64,000 bases of DNA from Lachnospiraceae bacterium (GCA_910575275.1 CAJTEE010000004.1:43703-107702); one strand, 5' to 3'. Shown: positions 51,024 through 60,029, counted from the first letter of the stretch. Program-made: numbers and translations. The notes: a model not told the origin generated them from the letters alone.

Positions 51024-52172
51024 TTATTCTCCAATTCTCTTGATCCCAAACTCCTCCGGGCTCTTTTCCGCGACACCGTTGTCATACTGGAGCCAGCAGG
51101 TGATGGATTTCCAATTATCATAGAAAGCCTGGATCGACGCATCGTCCGTATACTTTTCGAATACCGGGTCTGCTGCATTTGCCTTTACAAACTCCGTCCA
51201 CTCCGGGTCTGCGAATACCTTCTGCGCCGCCGCCTTTAATACGTCAACCGCCTCCTGGGGCGTGCCATTGTTGACAACAAAGCTCAACAGTGTATACGGA
51301 ATGTTTAAATACTTCTCCGATTCCGGTACGGTCTCGGTGAAAGCCGGGATATCCGGATACGCTTCCATTCTCTCGCTTGCGAACACGGCGAGGGGCTTTA
51401 CATCCCCGCTCTCAATATAACCGCCGAGCGTGGAAATATTCGGATTCGTAAAATCGACCTGTCCGCCGATTACGCCCAGCAGCGCATCATTTCCGGAGTC
51501 AAAGCTTGTCATGGCGACCTCATAGCCGAGCTCTCCCAGGACAAGGCCCTGGTTGTGGCCGCTTCCGCCGGGGCCGGAATGAGACATCGTAATCTTGCCG
51601 GGGTTGGCCTTGATGTCATCCAAAAGCTCCTCCAGCGTATTGTACTTGGAGTCCTTCCCGACCACAAGCACCTTCGGATCCCCGACTAACGGAGAAATCA
51701 CGGTAAAATCATCATACCCAAGGTCACAGATATTCATGGTGCGGTAAGTACCCATGGATTCCGCACACACCAAAAGCGTATAGCCGTCAGAGGGCTGCTC
51801 CTTCACAAACTGGCTTCCGATCGAACCGGAAGCGCCGCCCTGGTTCGTAACAGTAATGGACTGCCCGAGATACTTCTCCAGCATCGCAGCAAGCTTTCTT
51901 CCCCAGATATCCGTGGTTCCGCCCGCGCCGTAAGGAATGATCATCGTCAACGGCTTCGTCGGATAATCCGCAGTCGCTACAAGCTCACTGCCCGCGGCCT
52001 CCGTCGCCGCCTCCGTTTCCTGTAAGGCCTCCGCAGCCTTTTCCGTCGTCTCGGCGGCCGCTGTCGTCGCCGCGGCCGCAGCAGTCGTCTCCTGCGGCGC
52101 CACCGAAACACTACAGGCTGTCATGGACAGGCACATCGAAACCGCCATGCCCAAAGCAATCATCTTTTTCAT
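51024..52172 (-). CDS. tctC: Tripartite tricarboxylate transporter binding lipoprotein TctC
   Basis: About 382 residues. Lipoprotein signal with lipobox SMTAC, an Ala/Thr/Glu-rich linker like that of the TAXI protein, and the Bug/TctC domain (PTKPLTMIIPYGAGGTTD, ITVTNQGGASGSIGS, VGDPKVLVVGKDSKY, GGQVDFTNPNISTLGGYI). It captures a carboxylate outside the membrane. ATG 52172 is preferred to 52190. The substrate is not deducible. Confidence 0.92.
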   Translation of the reverse strand: MKKMIALGMAVSMCLSMTACSVSVAPQETTAAAAATTAAAETTEKAAEALQETEAATEAAGSELVATADYPTKPLTMIIPYGAGGTTDIWGRKLAAMLEKYLGQSITVTNQGGASGSIGSQFVKEQPSDGYTLLVCAESMGTYRTMNICDLGYDDFTVISPLVGDPKVLVVGKDSKYNTLEELLDDIKANPGKITMSHSGPGGSGHNQGLVLGELGYEVAMTSFDSGNDALLGVIGGQVDFTNPNISTLGGYIESGDVKPLAVFASERMEAYPDIPAFTETVPESEKYLNIPYTLLSFVVNNGTPQEAVDVLKAAAQKVFADPEWTEFVKANAADPVFEKYTDDASIQAFYDNWKSITCWLQYDNGVAEKSPEEFGIKRIGE

Positions 52173-52215
52173 TTCAGGTCCTCTCCTCATGTTGAATTTT
52201 TAAAAATACCGTGCC

Positions 52216-52244
52216 ATTATAGCACATCCATTCCCAAGATTCAA
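52216..52244 (-). promoter_or_regulatory. Promoter of tctCBA
   Basis: Minus strand: TTGAAT, 17 bases, TATAAT, about 45 bases upstream of tctC. Confidence 0.65.
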
Positions 52245-52401
52245 CAAAAACTTTTCCACTTTAAAGCTTTTATGTGAAATCACGTTCCCCCAACCTCCAG
52301 TCAACAAACAGACACCCGCATTCCCTTCCCCCTTCATCCTCTCAAATTGCTAGGGAAGCAGCAAAGGCGTGCAGGGACGGTCGGGCTCCCCTCCTGCACA
52401 T

Positions 52402-52587
52402 TCACTCCCCACACTTCCTAAGCCCCTTCGTATTCTTCTCTACCAGACGCCTCGCGACCATAATCATATGCCCGCAGCCCATACATTTCAAGCGAAAATC
52501 CGCCCCCACGCGCAGAATCTCCCACTCCTGGCTCCCGCACGGATGCGGCTTTTTTAACTTCACAATATCCCCGACCTCATACACCAT
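52402..52587 (-). CDS. DUF951 small protein
   Basis: 61 residues: YEVGDIVKLKKPHPCGSQEW, then RLKCMGCGHMIMVARRLVEKN. This matches the DUF951 family common in Firmicutes, with three conserved cysteines (one CxxC pair) and a likely SH3-like fold, possibly nucleic-acid-binding. Function unknown. It overlaps the sirtuin stop codon by 11 bases, so it belongs to that operon. Confidence 0.88.
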   Translation of the reverse strand: MVYEVGDIVKLKKPHPCGSQEWEILRVGADFRLKCMGCGHMIMVARRLVEKNTKGLRKCGE

Positions 52588-53314
52588 CGCACATTCCTTC
52601 CACAGCCTCTCCCAAAACCTCTCCGATCGGGCCGCTAATCACAAGATCCGCGCGGCCGTCCATCGGCGTCACGGATTTATTGATGAGCACCAGACGATTC
52701 CCCCTGTAATAATTTAAAAGCCCTGCCGCCGGGTAAACCGTGAGCGACGTCCCACCGACGATCAGCATATCCGCCTGCGAGAGATAGGATACCGCCTTTT
52801 CGAGAGTCTCCTGATCCAGCCCCTCCTCGTACAGCACCACATCCGGCTTGATCACACCGCCGCAGTCACACACTGGGACTCCCTGCGATGCGAGGATTGC
52901 GTCAAGTCCATGAAACTTTTTACACCGGGTACAGAAATTGCGGAGCACCGACCCATGGAGCTCCAAGACTTCCCGGCTCCCGGCCTTCTGGTGCAGGCCG
53001 TCTATGTTCTGCGTGAGCACCGCCCGCAGCTTTCCCATTCTCTCAAGCGCCGCCAGCGCCCGGTGCGCTCGGTTTGGCTCGGCATCCGGAAAAAGCATCT
53101 TATTTCGATAAAAACGGTAAAACTCCTCTGTCTTTCTCAGATAAAACGTATGGCTTAAGATTGTTTCCGGCGGATAGGCATACTGCTGGTTATAAAGGCC
53201 GTCCGTACTGCGGAAATCCGGAATCTTACTCTCCGTGGACACGCCCGCCCCGCCGAAAAATACAATGTTATCGCTTTCCTTTAGCCAGTTTCTCAAAGTG
53301 TCTCTTTCTGTCAT
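52577..53314 (-). CDS. cobB: Sirtuin NAD-dependent protein deacylase
   Basis: 245 residues. Sir2 motifs: FFGGAGVSTESKIPDFRS, TQNIDGLHQKAGS, ELHGS (catalytic His), the zinc site CTRC...CDCGG, and IVGGTSLTVYPAAGL. It removes acyl groups from protein lysines using NAD+. ATG 53314 is followed by the canonical N-terminus; longer in-frame starts read through the upstream gene. It lies 28 bases after an acetyltransferase gene. Confidence 0.93.
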   Translation of the reverse strand: MTERDTLRNWLKESDNIVFFGGAGVSTESKIPDFRSTDGLYNQQYAYPPETILSHTFYLRKTEEFYRFYRNKMLFPDAEPNRAHRALAALERMGKLRAVLTQNIDGLHQKAGSREVLELHGSVLRNFCTRCKKFHGLDAILASQGVPVCDCGGVIKPDVVLYEEGLDQETLEKAVSYLSQADMLIVGGTSLTVYPAAGLLNYYRGNRLVLINKSVTPMDGRADLVISGPIGEVLGEAVEGMCDGV

Positions 53315-53342
53315 ATGCCTCTCCTTTCTTTTATCTTCCCTA

Positions 53343-54368
53343 TTATACGACTTCATCCAGAAATACGCCGTGGAACGGCTCGATGTACGCCCCGAAGGGA
53401 AGCTCGTCTGCCTGTTTCGGCGTCTCGTATCCAAACAGCCACTGTGTGAGCTCCGCGATTGTGAACACGGACATCTTCCCCTGCGAGATGAAACGTGATT
53501 CCTGCGTAAGCCTCGAACCGCTCTTTGTAAGAGTCCACAGCCAGGCCCCCTGATTCGCCGGGATGAACAGATCGTGCACGCCGATCTCCACCGACACCTC
53601 ATCCTGGGGGCAGTCCTTTTTCAGTCGGATATGCCTGAGAAACTCCGGCAGGCAAACGATCCGCCCCATGATCGAAGGCTTTTTTCCCACCTGCGTACGG
53701 TAGCGCTCGCCCGTGTAGAGATACCGAAGCTCCCGTTCGCCAAGGCCCCACTCGCTCTCCATACCCACAAACCAGTCTCCGTCATAGATGAGCGAAAGCG
53801 TTCCCGCTTCGCTCTCAAGCTCGGCCTTCATACGCGCCAGATACTCCTTGTCCCGGATTGCAAAAACCTCGTACTGGCGTTTCAGCCAGGCGTTCTGCCA
53901 GTCTGCCAGCTCCTCCATAAGCGTCTCTTTGCTGCCCGGTACCCGTTTAAGCGTCCGGTCATAGCGGAGCACCCATCTCGGCTGATCAAAAATATAGCGG
54001 AAATCATACGGCCTGTACAGGGACTCCCTCGCCGGCATCAAAAAGGTAAACGGCATCCGCTCCTCATTCATCTCCCGCAACGCCGTAAGAAGCAGGCCCC
54101 GCATATGCCCCTTGTTCCGCTCGCTCACTGCGGTGGCAACGCCCACGATGTAGTCGCAGCACACCTCGGCTCCCCGCAGGAAAATCCGATACGGGTTCTG
54201 ATGCAGCATGGATACGATGCGTCCATCCTCCTCGCAGGCCAGTACCCGGTTATCCCGTGTTTTTTCTTTAAAATAATAGTCGCAGAAGGCGTCCGAATCC
54301 TCCGAAAACGCCTCCCTCCACAGCTTCAGGCAGCGGTTCTTTTCCTCTGCTTTCAAATATCGTATCAT
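53343..54368 (-). CDS. Eis-like GNAT acetyltransferase
   Basis: 341 residues. N-terminal GNAT fold (VGVATAVSERNKGHMRGLLLTALREM is the acetyl-CoA loop, FTFLMPARESLYRPYDFRYIF) and a second acetyltransferase-like half plus an SCP2-type C-terminus (FTIAELTQWLFGYE), the plan of Eis-type enzymes. These acetylate aminoglycosides, peptides or protein lysines. ATG 54368 lies eight bases after the stop of the upstream gene. Adjacent to a sirtuin, so acetylation and deacetylation enzymes share an operon. Confidence 0.85.
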   Translation of the reverse strand: MIRYLKAEEKNRCLKLWREAFSEDSDAFCDYYFKEKTRDNRVLACEEDGRIVSMLHQNPYRIFLRGAEVCCDYIVGVATAVSERNKGHMRGLLLTALREMNEERMPFTFLMPARESLYRPYDFRYIFDQPRWVLRYDRTLKRVPGSKETLMEELADWQNAWLKRQYEVFAIRDKEYLARMKAELESEAGTLSLIYDGDWFVGMESEWGLGERELRYLYTGERYRTQVGKKPSIMGRIVCLPEFLRHIRLKKDCPQDEVSVEIGVHDLFIPANQGAWLWTLTKSGSRLTQESRFISQGKMSVFTIAELTQWLFGYETPKQADELPFGAYIEPFHGVFLDEVV

Positions 54369-54376
54369 ACCTGCCT

Positions 54377-55294
54377 TCACGCTTTCTGCCAAAGCTGCGT
54401 AATTCGGTATTTGCGTGCAAAATCCATCGGTGCATAGGACATTTTCGCCTGCCTTAAGCCCGGCAGGCCCATATCATCCTCCCGGTTTACGACCTCGGCT
54501 TCTTCAAATTCGTGGATCAAAAACTGTTGGTTGATCATCTGATACAGGCCCGTGATCTCCGGATTTGCTTTTTCGATATGGATGATCGCCATTTTTTCCC
54601 GCTCGTTGTAGCTGCCGATCGAAAACGCCTCAAGCCGTCCGTCGATGTAAATGCCTCCCATCCGCACATTTAGCAGGCTGCAGTTATTGAGGATCGCGTG
54701 GATTCCCTCGACCTCAAAGTCAAGATGCCCTTCCACCTCCTGGCCTTTTTGTTCTCTCCATTTATCGAGGAACACCCACACGTTCTGCCTGTCGGCGCAG
54801 GTGAGCGTCCGGTATTCATAGCGTCCTTCATAATTTTTCAGGAAATTGTTCAGATGGTTTTTCTTTTTATGCAGTTTTTTCCCGGATAACGTCTTTAACG
54901 CGTCGGCGCTGTAAAGATAGTCCCGGCTGTCCGAAAGCTCCGTTACCTGATAGCGCTCCGGCGGCAGATTTAAGAATTCCACTCCGGCTTCGTCCGCCAG
55001 GTAGATTACCAACGGAAGCCCCAACGTTTCATTAAAATGCCGCTCCAATATTTGGAAATACCTGGGCATGTCCTCCATCTTGCAGACGGGAAGGGCTGCA
55101 TACTGCTTTCCGAAGATATTCATGGTCCACAGAACCGCCTCGTCACCGCATACGGCGTAATGGACGTGGTAATAATCGGCCCATAAAAAATTATCTAAAA
55201 TCACGCTGTCACACGTCCTGTCATGCCGTTTTCCATAATATCGTGTTAGAAATGAAATGCTCGGTGCATCCAGTTTCTTAAATTCCAAATTCAT
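54377..55294 (-). CDS. DUF2156 (LPG-synthase C-terminal-like) protein
   Basis: 305 residues: FLTRYYGKRHDRTCDSVILDNFLWADYYHVHYAV, then GGIYIDGRLEAFSIGSYN and LPGLRQAKMSYAPMDFARKY. This is the GNAT-like fold of the phosphatidylglycerol lysyltransferase C-terminal family without its membrane domain. Acyl or aminoacyl transfer is likely, substrate unknown. First gene of the operon DUF2156 - Eis-like - sirtuin - DUF951. Confidence 0.83.
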   Translation of the reverse strand: MNLEFKKLDAPSISFLTRYYGKRHDRTCDSVILDNFLWADYYHVHYAVCGDEAVLWTMNIFGKQYAALPVCKMEDMPRYFQILERHFNETLGLPLVIYLADEAGVEFLNLPPERYQVTELSDSRDYLYSADALKTLSGKKLHKKKNHLNNFLKNYEGRYEYRTLTCADRQNVWVFLDKWREQKGQEVEGHLDFEVEGIHAILNNCSLLNVRMGGIYIDGRLEAFSIGSYNEREKMAIIHIEKANPEITGLYQMINQQFLIHEFEEAEVVNREDDMGLPGLRQAKMSYAPMDFARKYRITQLWQKA

Positions 55295-55415
55295 TGCTGT
55301 TTCCTGCTTTCTCTTTTTTTTGTTTTTTCCCAAGTTCCCTCTTATCCTAGACATCTTATCATATTTTTATCCTGATGGGAAGGAAAAAGTTAATAGCCAA
55401 TCATTGCTTTTTCTA

Positions 55416-55443
55416 TTGACATTTTGGGACTGGTGAGTATAAT
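55416..55443 (+). promoter_or_regulatory. Promoter of eda-kdgK
   Basis: Perfect TTGACA, 16 bases, perfect TATAAT. Confidence 0.75.
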
Positions 55444-55458
55444 TTAAAGTAATTAAGA

Positions 55459-55489
55459 CCGCAATACGAAACTTAGTTTCATATTGCGG
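55459..55489 (+). promoter_or_regulatory. Inverted-repeat operator/hairpin downstream of the eda promoter
   Basis: CCGCAATACGAAAC-TTA-GTTTCATATTGCGG: 14-base arms with one mismatch. The core GAAAC-TTA-GTTTC resembles IclR-type KdgR sites (TGAAAC/GTTTCA). It starts 16 bases after the -10 box, suited to roadblock repression relieved by ketodeoxygluconate. No regulator gene is adjacent. Confidence 0.5.
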
Positions 55490-55581
55490 AACTATTTCAG
55501 GCATAGATGCATTTCTTTCATAGTTCAGAACTTTTTCATCCATTCTATATATTATTTAAAGAAAAGAAGGAGACAGGGACA

Positions 55582-56541
55582 ATGAACAAAGTATTGGAAC
55601 AGATTCAAAAAATCGGTATCGTTCCGGTTGTCGTGTTGGATGACGCCAAGGATGCGGCGCCGCTTGCAAAAGCGCTCTGCGAGGGCGGCCTGCCTTGTGC
55701 GGAGGTTACCTTCCGTACTACGGCGGCAGAGGAGTCCATCCGCATTATGGCGGAACAATTCCCGAATATGCTGGTCGGCGCAGGCACCGTCCTCACGACT
55801 GAGCAGGTTGACCGCGCCGTCAAGGCCGGCGCTAAATTCATCGTCAGCCCGGGGCTCAATCCGACCGTTGTAAAGTATTGCGTAGACAAGCAGATTCCGA
55901 TCACGCCGGGCACGTCAAACCCCAGCGACGTGGAAATGGCCATCTCTCTCGGACTGGATGTCGTCAAATTCTTCCCGGCGGAGCAGGCCGGCGGCCTTAG
56001 CATGATCAAGGCGATGTCCGCGCCCTACACGCAGATGAAATTCATGCCGACCGGCGGCATCAACGCAAAGAACATCAACTCCTATCTGGCGTTCGATAAG
56101 ATCCTTGCCTGCGGCGGAAGCTGGATGGTAAAAAAGGAGCTGGTCGCTGCCGGCGAGTTTGACAAGATCCGCGACCTGACGAAAGAGGCCGTACAGACCA
56201 TGCTGGGCTTCGGACTGGCCCATATCGGAATCAACTGCGACAGCGAGGCAGAAGCAGAAAAGACGGCGGAGGCCTTCGAGGGGCTGTTTGGCTTTGCAAA
56301 GAAATCCGGGAATTCTTCCGTGTTTGCAGGGACCGCTATCGAGGCCATGAAGTCCAAATATCTCGGGGCAAAGGGCCACATTGCTGTTTCCACGAACTCC
56401 GTTGTACGGGCAAAGAATTATCTGGAAATGATGGGGTACAAATTTAATGAGGAATCCGCCAAGTTTAAGGGCGATACACTGACTGCCATCTATCTTGCGG
56501 ACGAAATCGGCGGCTTCGCCGTACACCTTGTACAGAAATAA
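55582..56541 (+). CDS. eda: KDPG/KHG aldolase with C-terminal VOC-like domain
   Basis: 319 residues. Residues 1-205 are the class I aldolase with the catalytic Glu in CAEVTFRT and Schiff-base Lys129 in DVVKFFPAEQAGG, plus KFMPTGGI. It splits 2-keto-3-deoxy-6-phosphogluconate (or 4-hydroxy-2-oxoglutarate) to pyruvate and glyceraldehyde-3-phosphate (or glyoxylate). Residues about 210-319 (FGLAHIGIN, GHIAVSTNSVVRAKNYLEMMG, GGFAVHLVQ) look like a VOC/glyoxalase-type domain, absent from the short enterobacterial enzyme. ATG 55582 follows AAGGAG. It is followed after 26 bases by the kinase gene. Confidence 0.92.
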   Translation: MNKVLEQIQKIGIVPVVVLDDAKDAAPLAKALCEGGLPCAEVTFRTTAAEESIRIMAEQFPNMLVGAGTVLTTEQVDRAVKAGAKFIVSPGLNPTVVKYCVDKQIPITPGTSNPSDVEMAISLGLDVVKFFPAEQAGGLSMIKAMSAPYTQMKFMPTGGINAKNINSYLAFDKILACGGSWMVKKELVAAGEFDKIRDLTKEAVQTMLGFGLAHIGINCDSEAEAEKTAEAFEGLFGFAKKSGNSSVFAGTAIEAMKSKYLGAKGHIAVSTNSVVRAKNYLEMMGYKFNEESAKFKGDTLTAIYLADEIGGFAVHLVQK

Positions 56542-56567
56542 AAGGATTTAAAGGAGAAACATTCGTT

Positions 56568-57593
56568 ATGGCAAAGAGAGTCATTACATTTGGTGAGATT
56601 ATGCTCCGCCTTGCGCCGGAGGGATACTATCGTTTCATCCAGGCTAACAGCTTCGGCGCTACCTACGGCGGCGGCGAGGCAAACGTGGCCGTTTCCCTTG
56701 CACATTATGGTCTTGACGCCGCTTTTGTGACCAAGCTCCCGAAGCACGAGATCGGCCAGGCGGCGGTCAATGAGTTGAGACGATATGGGGTGGATACCTC
56801 CCTGATCACACGCGGCGGCGACCGCGTCGGCATCTATTTCCTGGAGAAGGGCGCATCTCAGAGACCTTCCAAGGTCATCTATGACCGCGCGCATTCCGCG
56901 ATTTCTGAGGCTGTCTCCGGGGATTTTGACTGGGCAAAGATTTTTGCGGGTGCGGACTGGTTTCACTTTACCGGCATCACGCCGGCGCTCAACGACACGG
57001 TGGCCGGCATTTGTCTCGAGGCCTGTAAAAAGGCAAAGGAGCTCGGCATCACGGTCTCCTGCGATCTAAACTACAGAAACAAGCTCTGGTCCAAGGAAAA
57101 AGCCGGCCATGTCATGGGGGAGCTCTGCAAGTATGTGGACGTCTGCATCGCCAACGAGGAGGATGCGTCTGACGTATTCGGCATCCGCGCCGCCAACACC
57201 GACGTCACACAGGGAGCCGTCAATCATGAGGGCTATAAGGACGTTGCCAGGCAGCTCGCCGAGCGGTTCGGATTTAAAAAGGTCGCGATCACGCTGCGCG
57301 AGTCCATTTCCGCCAATGACAACAACTGGTCCGCCATGCTCTATGACGGTTCGGGCTACTTCTTCAGCAAGAAGTATAAGATGCACATCGTTGACCGCGT
57401 AGGCGGCGGCGACAGCTTCGGCGGCGGCCTCATCTATGCCTGCTTAAACGATTACGATTCCCAGGATACGATCGAGTTCGCGGTTGCCGCCTCCTGCTTA
57501 AAGCACACCATAGAGGGCGACATGAACATGGTTTCCTTAGACGAGGTCAGGAAGTTGGCCGGAGGCGACAGTTCCGGCCGCGTGCAGAGATAA
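56568..57593 (+). CDS. kdgK: 2-dehydro-3-deoxygluconokinase (PfkB family)
   Basis: 341 residues of the ribokinase/PfkB family: ITFGEIMLRLAPEG, ATYGGGEANVAVSLAHYG, SCDLNYRNKLW and the ATP/catalytic loop VDRVGGGDSFGGGLIY, with Asp as general base (GGGD in place of the usual GAGD). It phosphorylates 2-keto-3-deoxygluconate, the substrate for the preceding aldolase. The pair forms the lower branch of hexuronate or pectin-sugar catabolism. AAGGAG precedes ATG 56568. Confidence 0.92.
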   Translation: MAKRVITFGEIMLRLAPEGYYRFIQANSFGATYGGGEANVAVSLAHYGLDAAFVTKLPKHEIGQAAVNELRRYGVDTSLITRGGDRVGIYFLEKGASQRPSKVIYDRAHSAISEAVSGDFDWAKIFAGADWFHFTGITPALNDTVAGICLEACKKAKELGITVSCDLNYRNKLWSKEKAGHVMGELCKYVDVCIANEEDASDVFGIRAANTDVTQGAVNHEGYKDVARQLAERFGFKKVAITLRESISANDNNWSAMLYDGSGYFFSKKYKMHIVDRVGGGDSFGGGLIYACLNDYDSQDTIEFAVAASCLKHTIEGDMNMVSLDEVRKLAGGDSSGRVQR

Positions 57594-57605
57594 CCGATTC
57601 TTTAC

Positions 57606-57665
57606 AAAAAAGGAACCGCCGTGCCACAGGTATTTACAAGCCTGTGGCACGGCGGTTCCTTTTTT
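57606..57665. terminator. Strong bidirectional terminator
   Basis: Perfect 25-base arms (57606-57630 and 57641-57665, GGAACCGCCGTGCCACAGG core with A6/T6 ends) around a 10-base loop, between the convergent kdgK and 4hbD genes. Confidence 0.92.
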
Positions 57666-57676
57666 ATGGCTGCCTT

Positions 57677-58792
57677 TTAATAAAGCTCTTGATAGATTTT
57701 GAATACCTGCGCCTCGTCAAGCGGGACAAAATTGTTCCCCATGAGGCGGCCCTGGGTCTCCATGACATTTTTTGTAAACGTGGACAGGTCGTCCTTCGTG
57801 ACGCCGTATTCCCGAAGGCGTTTTTTCGGAAGAATCTGGTTCAAAAGCTCCTCGAGCCTGTCATAGACCTCTGCCGTGGGGCAGTCCAGAAGGCCCGCCA
57901 GATACTCGTTTAAAACGGCAATCTCCCCGTCCTGACGGATTTCCATGTAGTTTTTCAGGACTCCGGTAAACATGGCGTAGTTGCTCTCTCCGTGGGGGAC
58001 GTGGTACATTCCACCTAACGGGTAGCTCATGGCATGGACGGCTGCGCATCCGGCTGTTCCAAAGGCGAAGCCTGCGTAGTTGGAGGCGGTCAGGAAATCC
58101 TTTAACAGCGGAATCCGGGCCCCTGGGCCCTCCCTGGCGATGATCTGATAGCCTCGTATGAGCATCTCGATCGCTTTATAGCCAAAAAGCTTCGTGTAGG
58201 CAGTGGCTTTGGGAGAGAGGCTGGATTCCACCGCGTGAACCAGGGCATCAATGGAACTGGTCGCAAAAACACCGAAGGGAAGCTTCTCCAAAAGCTGCGG
58301 GATCAAAACCGCCGCGTCCGCGTACATGGATGGGCTCACCAGGCCCATTTTTGTACCGATACGGGTACGATTCAGGATGGAAATGTTCGTGACCTCGCTG
58401 CCGGTGCCGCAGGTGGTCGGGAGAATCACGAGCGCCCGTCTCTTGGGAAGATTGGGTGCCATATCATAGAGAGCGTCTATGCTCTCGTCCCCCGCCACGG
58501 CCAGCACCTTGGCGATGTCAATGACCGTGCCGCCGCCGATGGCTATGATCCGTTTGCAGCCGGTTTCCACCACGTCTTTCAGAATTGCCTCCGTCATCGT
58601 GTCTGTGGGCTCGCCCATGCCGTACCTCTCCTGGTACAGCACACTGCAGGTTAACCCCATACTCCCAAAATAGGGCTCATAGATTGTTTCGTTCGTCAGT
58701 ACCAGGTCGGTCTTGCAGAGGTGAAATTCCTCTACAAAAGCCTGGCAGGAGTCAAAGCTGTGGAGCTCCGGTTTCCATATAATTTCCTTCAT
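57677..58792 (-). CDS. 4hbD: 4-Hydroxybutyrate dehydrogenase (iron-type alcohol dehydrogenase)
   Basis: 371 residues, the same length as recalled for the clostridial 4-hydroxybutyrate dehydrogenase, which it resembles throughout (LTNETIYEP, ERYGMGEPTD, RIIAIGGGTVIDIAKVLAV, LPTTCGTGSEVTN). The metal site is in SSIDALVHAVESSLSP and HAMSYPLGGMYHVPHGESNY. It interconverts succinate semialdehyde and 4-hydroxybutyrate with NAD(H). ATG 58792 follows AAAGGAAA. It is the last gene of the operon starting near 62337. A related short-chain aldehyde is possible as substrate. Confidence 0.85.
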   Translation of the reverse strand: MKEIIWKPELHSFDSCQAFVEEFHLCKTDLVLTNETIYEPYFGSMGLTCSVLYQERYGMGEPTDTMTEAILKDVVETGCKRIIAIGGGTVIDIAKVLAVAGDESIDALYDMAPNLPKRRALVILPTTCGTGSEVTNISILNRTRIGTKMGLVSPSMYADAAVLIPQLLEKLPFGVFATSSIDALVHAVESSLSPKATAYTKLFGYKAIEMLIRGYQIIAREGPGARIPLLKDFLTASNYAGFAFGTAGCAAVHAMSYPLGGMYHVPHGESNYAMFTGVLKNYMEIRQDGEIAVLNEYLAGLLDCPTAEVYDRLEELLNQILPKKRLREYGVTKDDLSTFTKNVMETQGRLMGNNFVPLDEAQVFKIYQELY

Positions 58793-58823
58793 AACTGTTT
58801 CCTTTCTTTGTTCCAAAAAGCGA

Positions 58824-60008
58824 TCAGTTCTTTCCGGCTGCAATCCTATCCGCCTTATCTTGCTTCAGCATCCGAGGAATGGAGATGAAAATCGGAATTA
58901 TGACGGCAAAGAGCGCAATGTTTCCAAGAAGCGTGTAGCCTTTCTTTACGATTACCATTAACCCTACCTGGGACAGGATTCCGCAGGCCAGCAAAAAGCC
59001 CAGGGATAAGATAAAGAATTTTGCTTTGTGCGAGATCTTTTCTGTCTTCCAGACACCTGCCCACCGGTTGGAGAAGTTGAAGGTGAAGCTGGGTGCCGTG
59101 GATGCGACAGCGAAGATTACCACTACCCAATAGACGGCTGTCAGCACGTCAGGGAGATAGTTCTGGCAGATCATTAAGATAGGTGTACCTTTCATAGCCT
59201 CAGGCATGAAGGGAAGTACAATCGCGCCGGTGATGGCAAAGAGTGCCGTCACAAGAACGCCGATCATGATGCCGGAGCCGATGGCATCGCGGTTGTCTCG
59301 GATCTGTTCTGAGTAGTTGCTTAAGGTCGACCCCCATGCGGAGGTATTAAAGCAGTACGAGAGGAACATCAAAAAGTGCGCTTTTACTGTGGTGTCAGTC
59401 CAATCCAGCCCCACCTGGAAATTGCCGACCCGGCTCGCCAAAACGTCGCCGCGGATCGAAATAACGGCAATCAGGATCACAGCCAGGCAGAGGACAAGAG
59501 AAATCGTCATAATGGAGTTGAACTTCCGTAAGAAACTGGCCCCATAAATGGTTAAGACTGCAAACAATAGGATACCCATGGCGCTTCCTAAGAGGGTGGG
59601 AATGCCTAAAAGGGCATTCATCAGCTCTGTAAACAACGCTACTGTGGCCGCCACGTTTACAAGCCCCTTCAGCATCGTAAAGATGTCGAAGAAGACGGTG
59701 ACACCGCCGCGCAGAACCGGGTTCGAGTCCGGCTTATGGAGGCCATAGAGAGCCAGATAATACTGATTGTAATTTTTGACCTTGTAAATGCGGATGAACA
59801 CCAGGCTGACCGCGCAGAAAAAGGTCATGAAGGCAAAGAACATGCCGAGCCAGGCGAGAGCCCAGCCGCCGCCCAAAGTTACGATATAGGCGGAAGCATA
59901 GACGCCTGAGGCCATATTGGCGCCGCAGTAGGTGCCGAACATCAGGGCACCTATACCGAACCAGATGGAAAAGGTTTTCATAAATCCGTCTTTTTTCAGG
60001 TTTTCCAT
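58824..60008 (-). CDS. YkvI-like membrane transporter (APC superfamily type)
   Basis: 394 residues with about ten helices (FGIGALMFGTYCGANMASG, WALAWLGMFFAFMTFF, LTALFAITGAIVLPFMPEAM, VYWVVVIFAVASTAPSF). It resembles YkvI-type amino-acid/polyamine-superfamily proteins. Located directly after the cysteine-desulfidase-family gene, an arrangement reminiscent of the cyuP-cyuA pair, so it probably imports an amino acid. The substrate is not known. Confidence 0.75.
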   Translation of the reverse strand: MENLKKDGFMKTFSIWFGIGALMFGTYCGANMASGVYASAYIVTLGGGWALAWLGMFFAFMTFFCAVSLVFIRIYKVKNYNQYYLALYGLHKPDSNPVLRGGVTVFFDIFTMLKGLVNVAATVALFTELMNALLGIPTLLGSAMGILLFAVLTIYGASFLRKFNSIMTISLVLCLAVILIAVISIRGDVLASRVGNFQVGLDWTDTTVKAHFLMFLSYCFNTSAWGSTLSNYSEQIRDNRDAIGSGIMIGVLVTALFAITGAIVLPFMPEAMKGTPILMICQNYLPDVLTAVYWVVVIFAVASTAPSFTFNFSNRWAGVWKTEKISHKAKFFILSLGFLLACGILSQVGLMVIVKKGYTLLGNIALFAVIIPIFISIPRMLKQDKADRIAAGKN

Positions 60009-60029
60009 TTCGAAAACTCCTTTCGTTGT

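Noticed and set aside
48985-52172. Annotation of the Tct system as a citrate transporter
   Set aside because: Tct/Bug binding proteins accept many carboxylates; nothing in the neighbourhood fixes the substrate.
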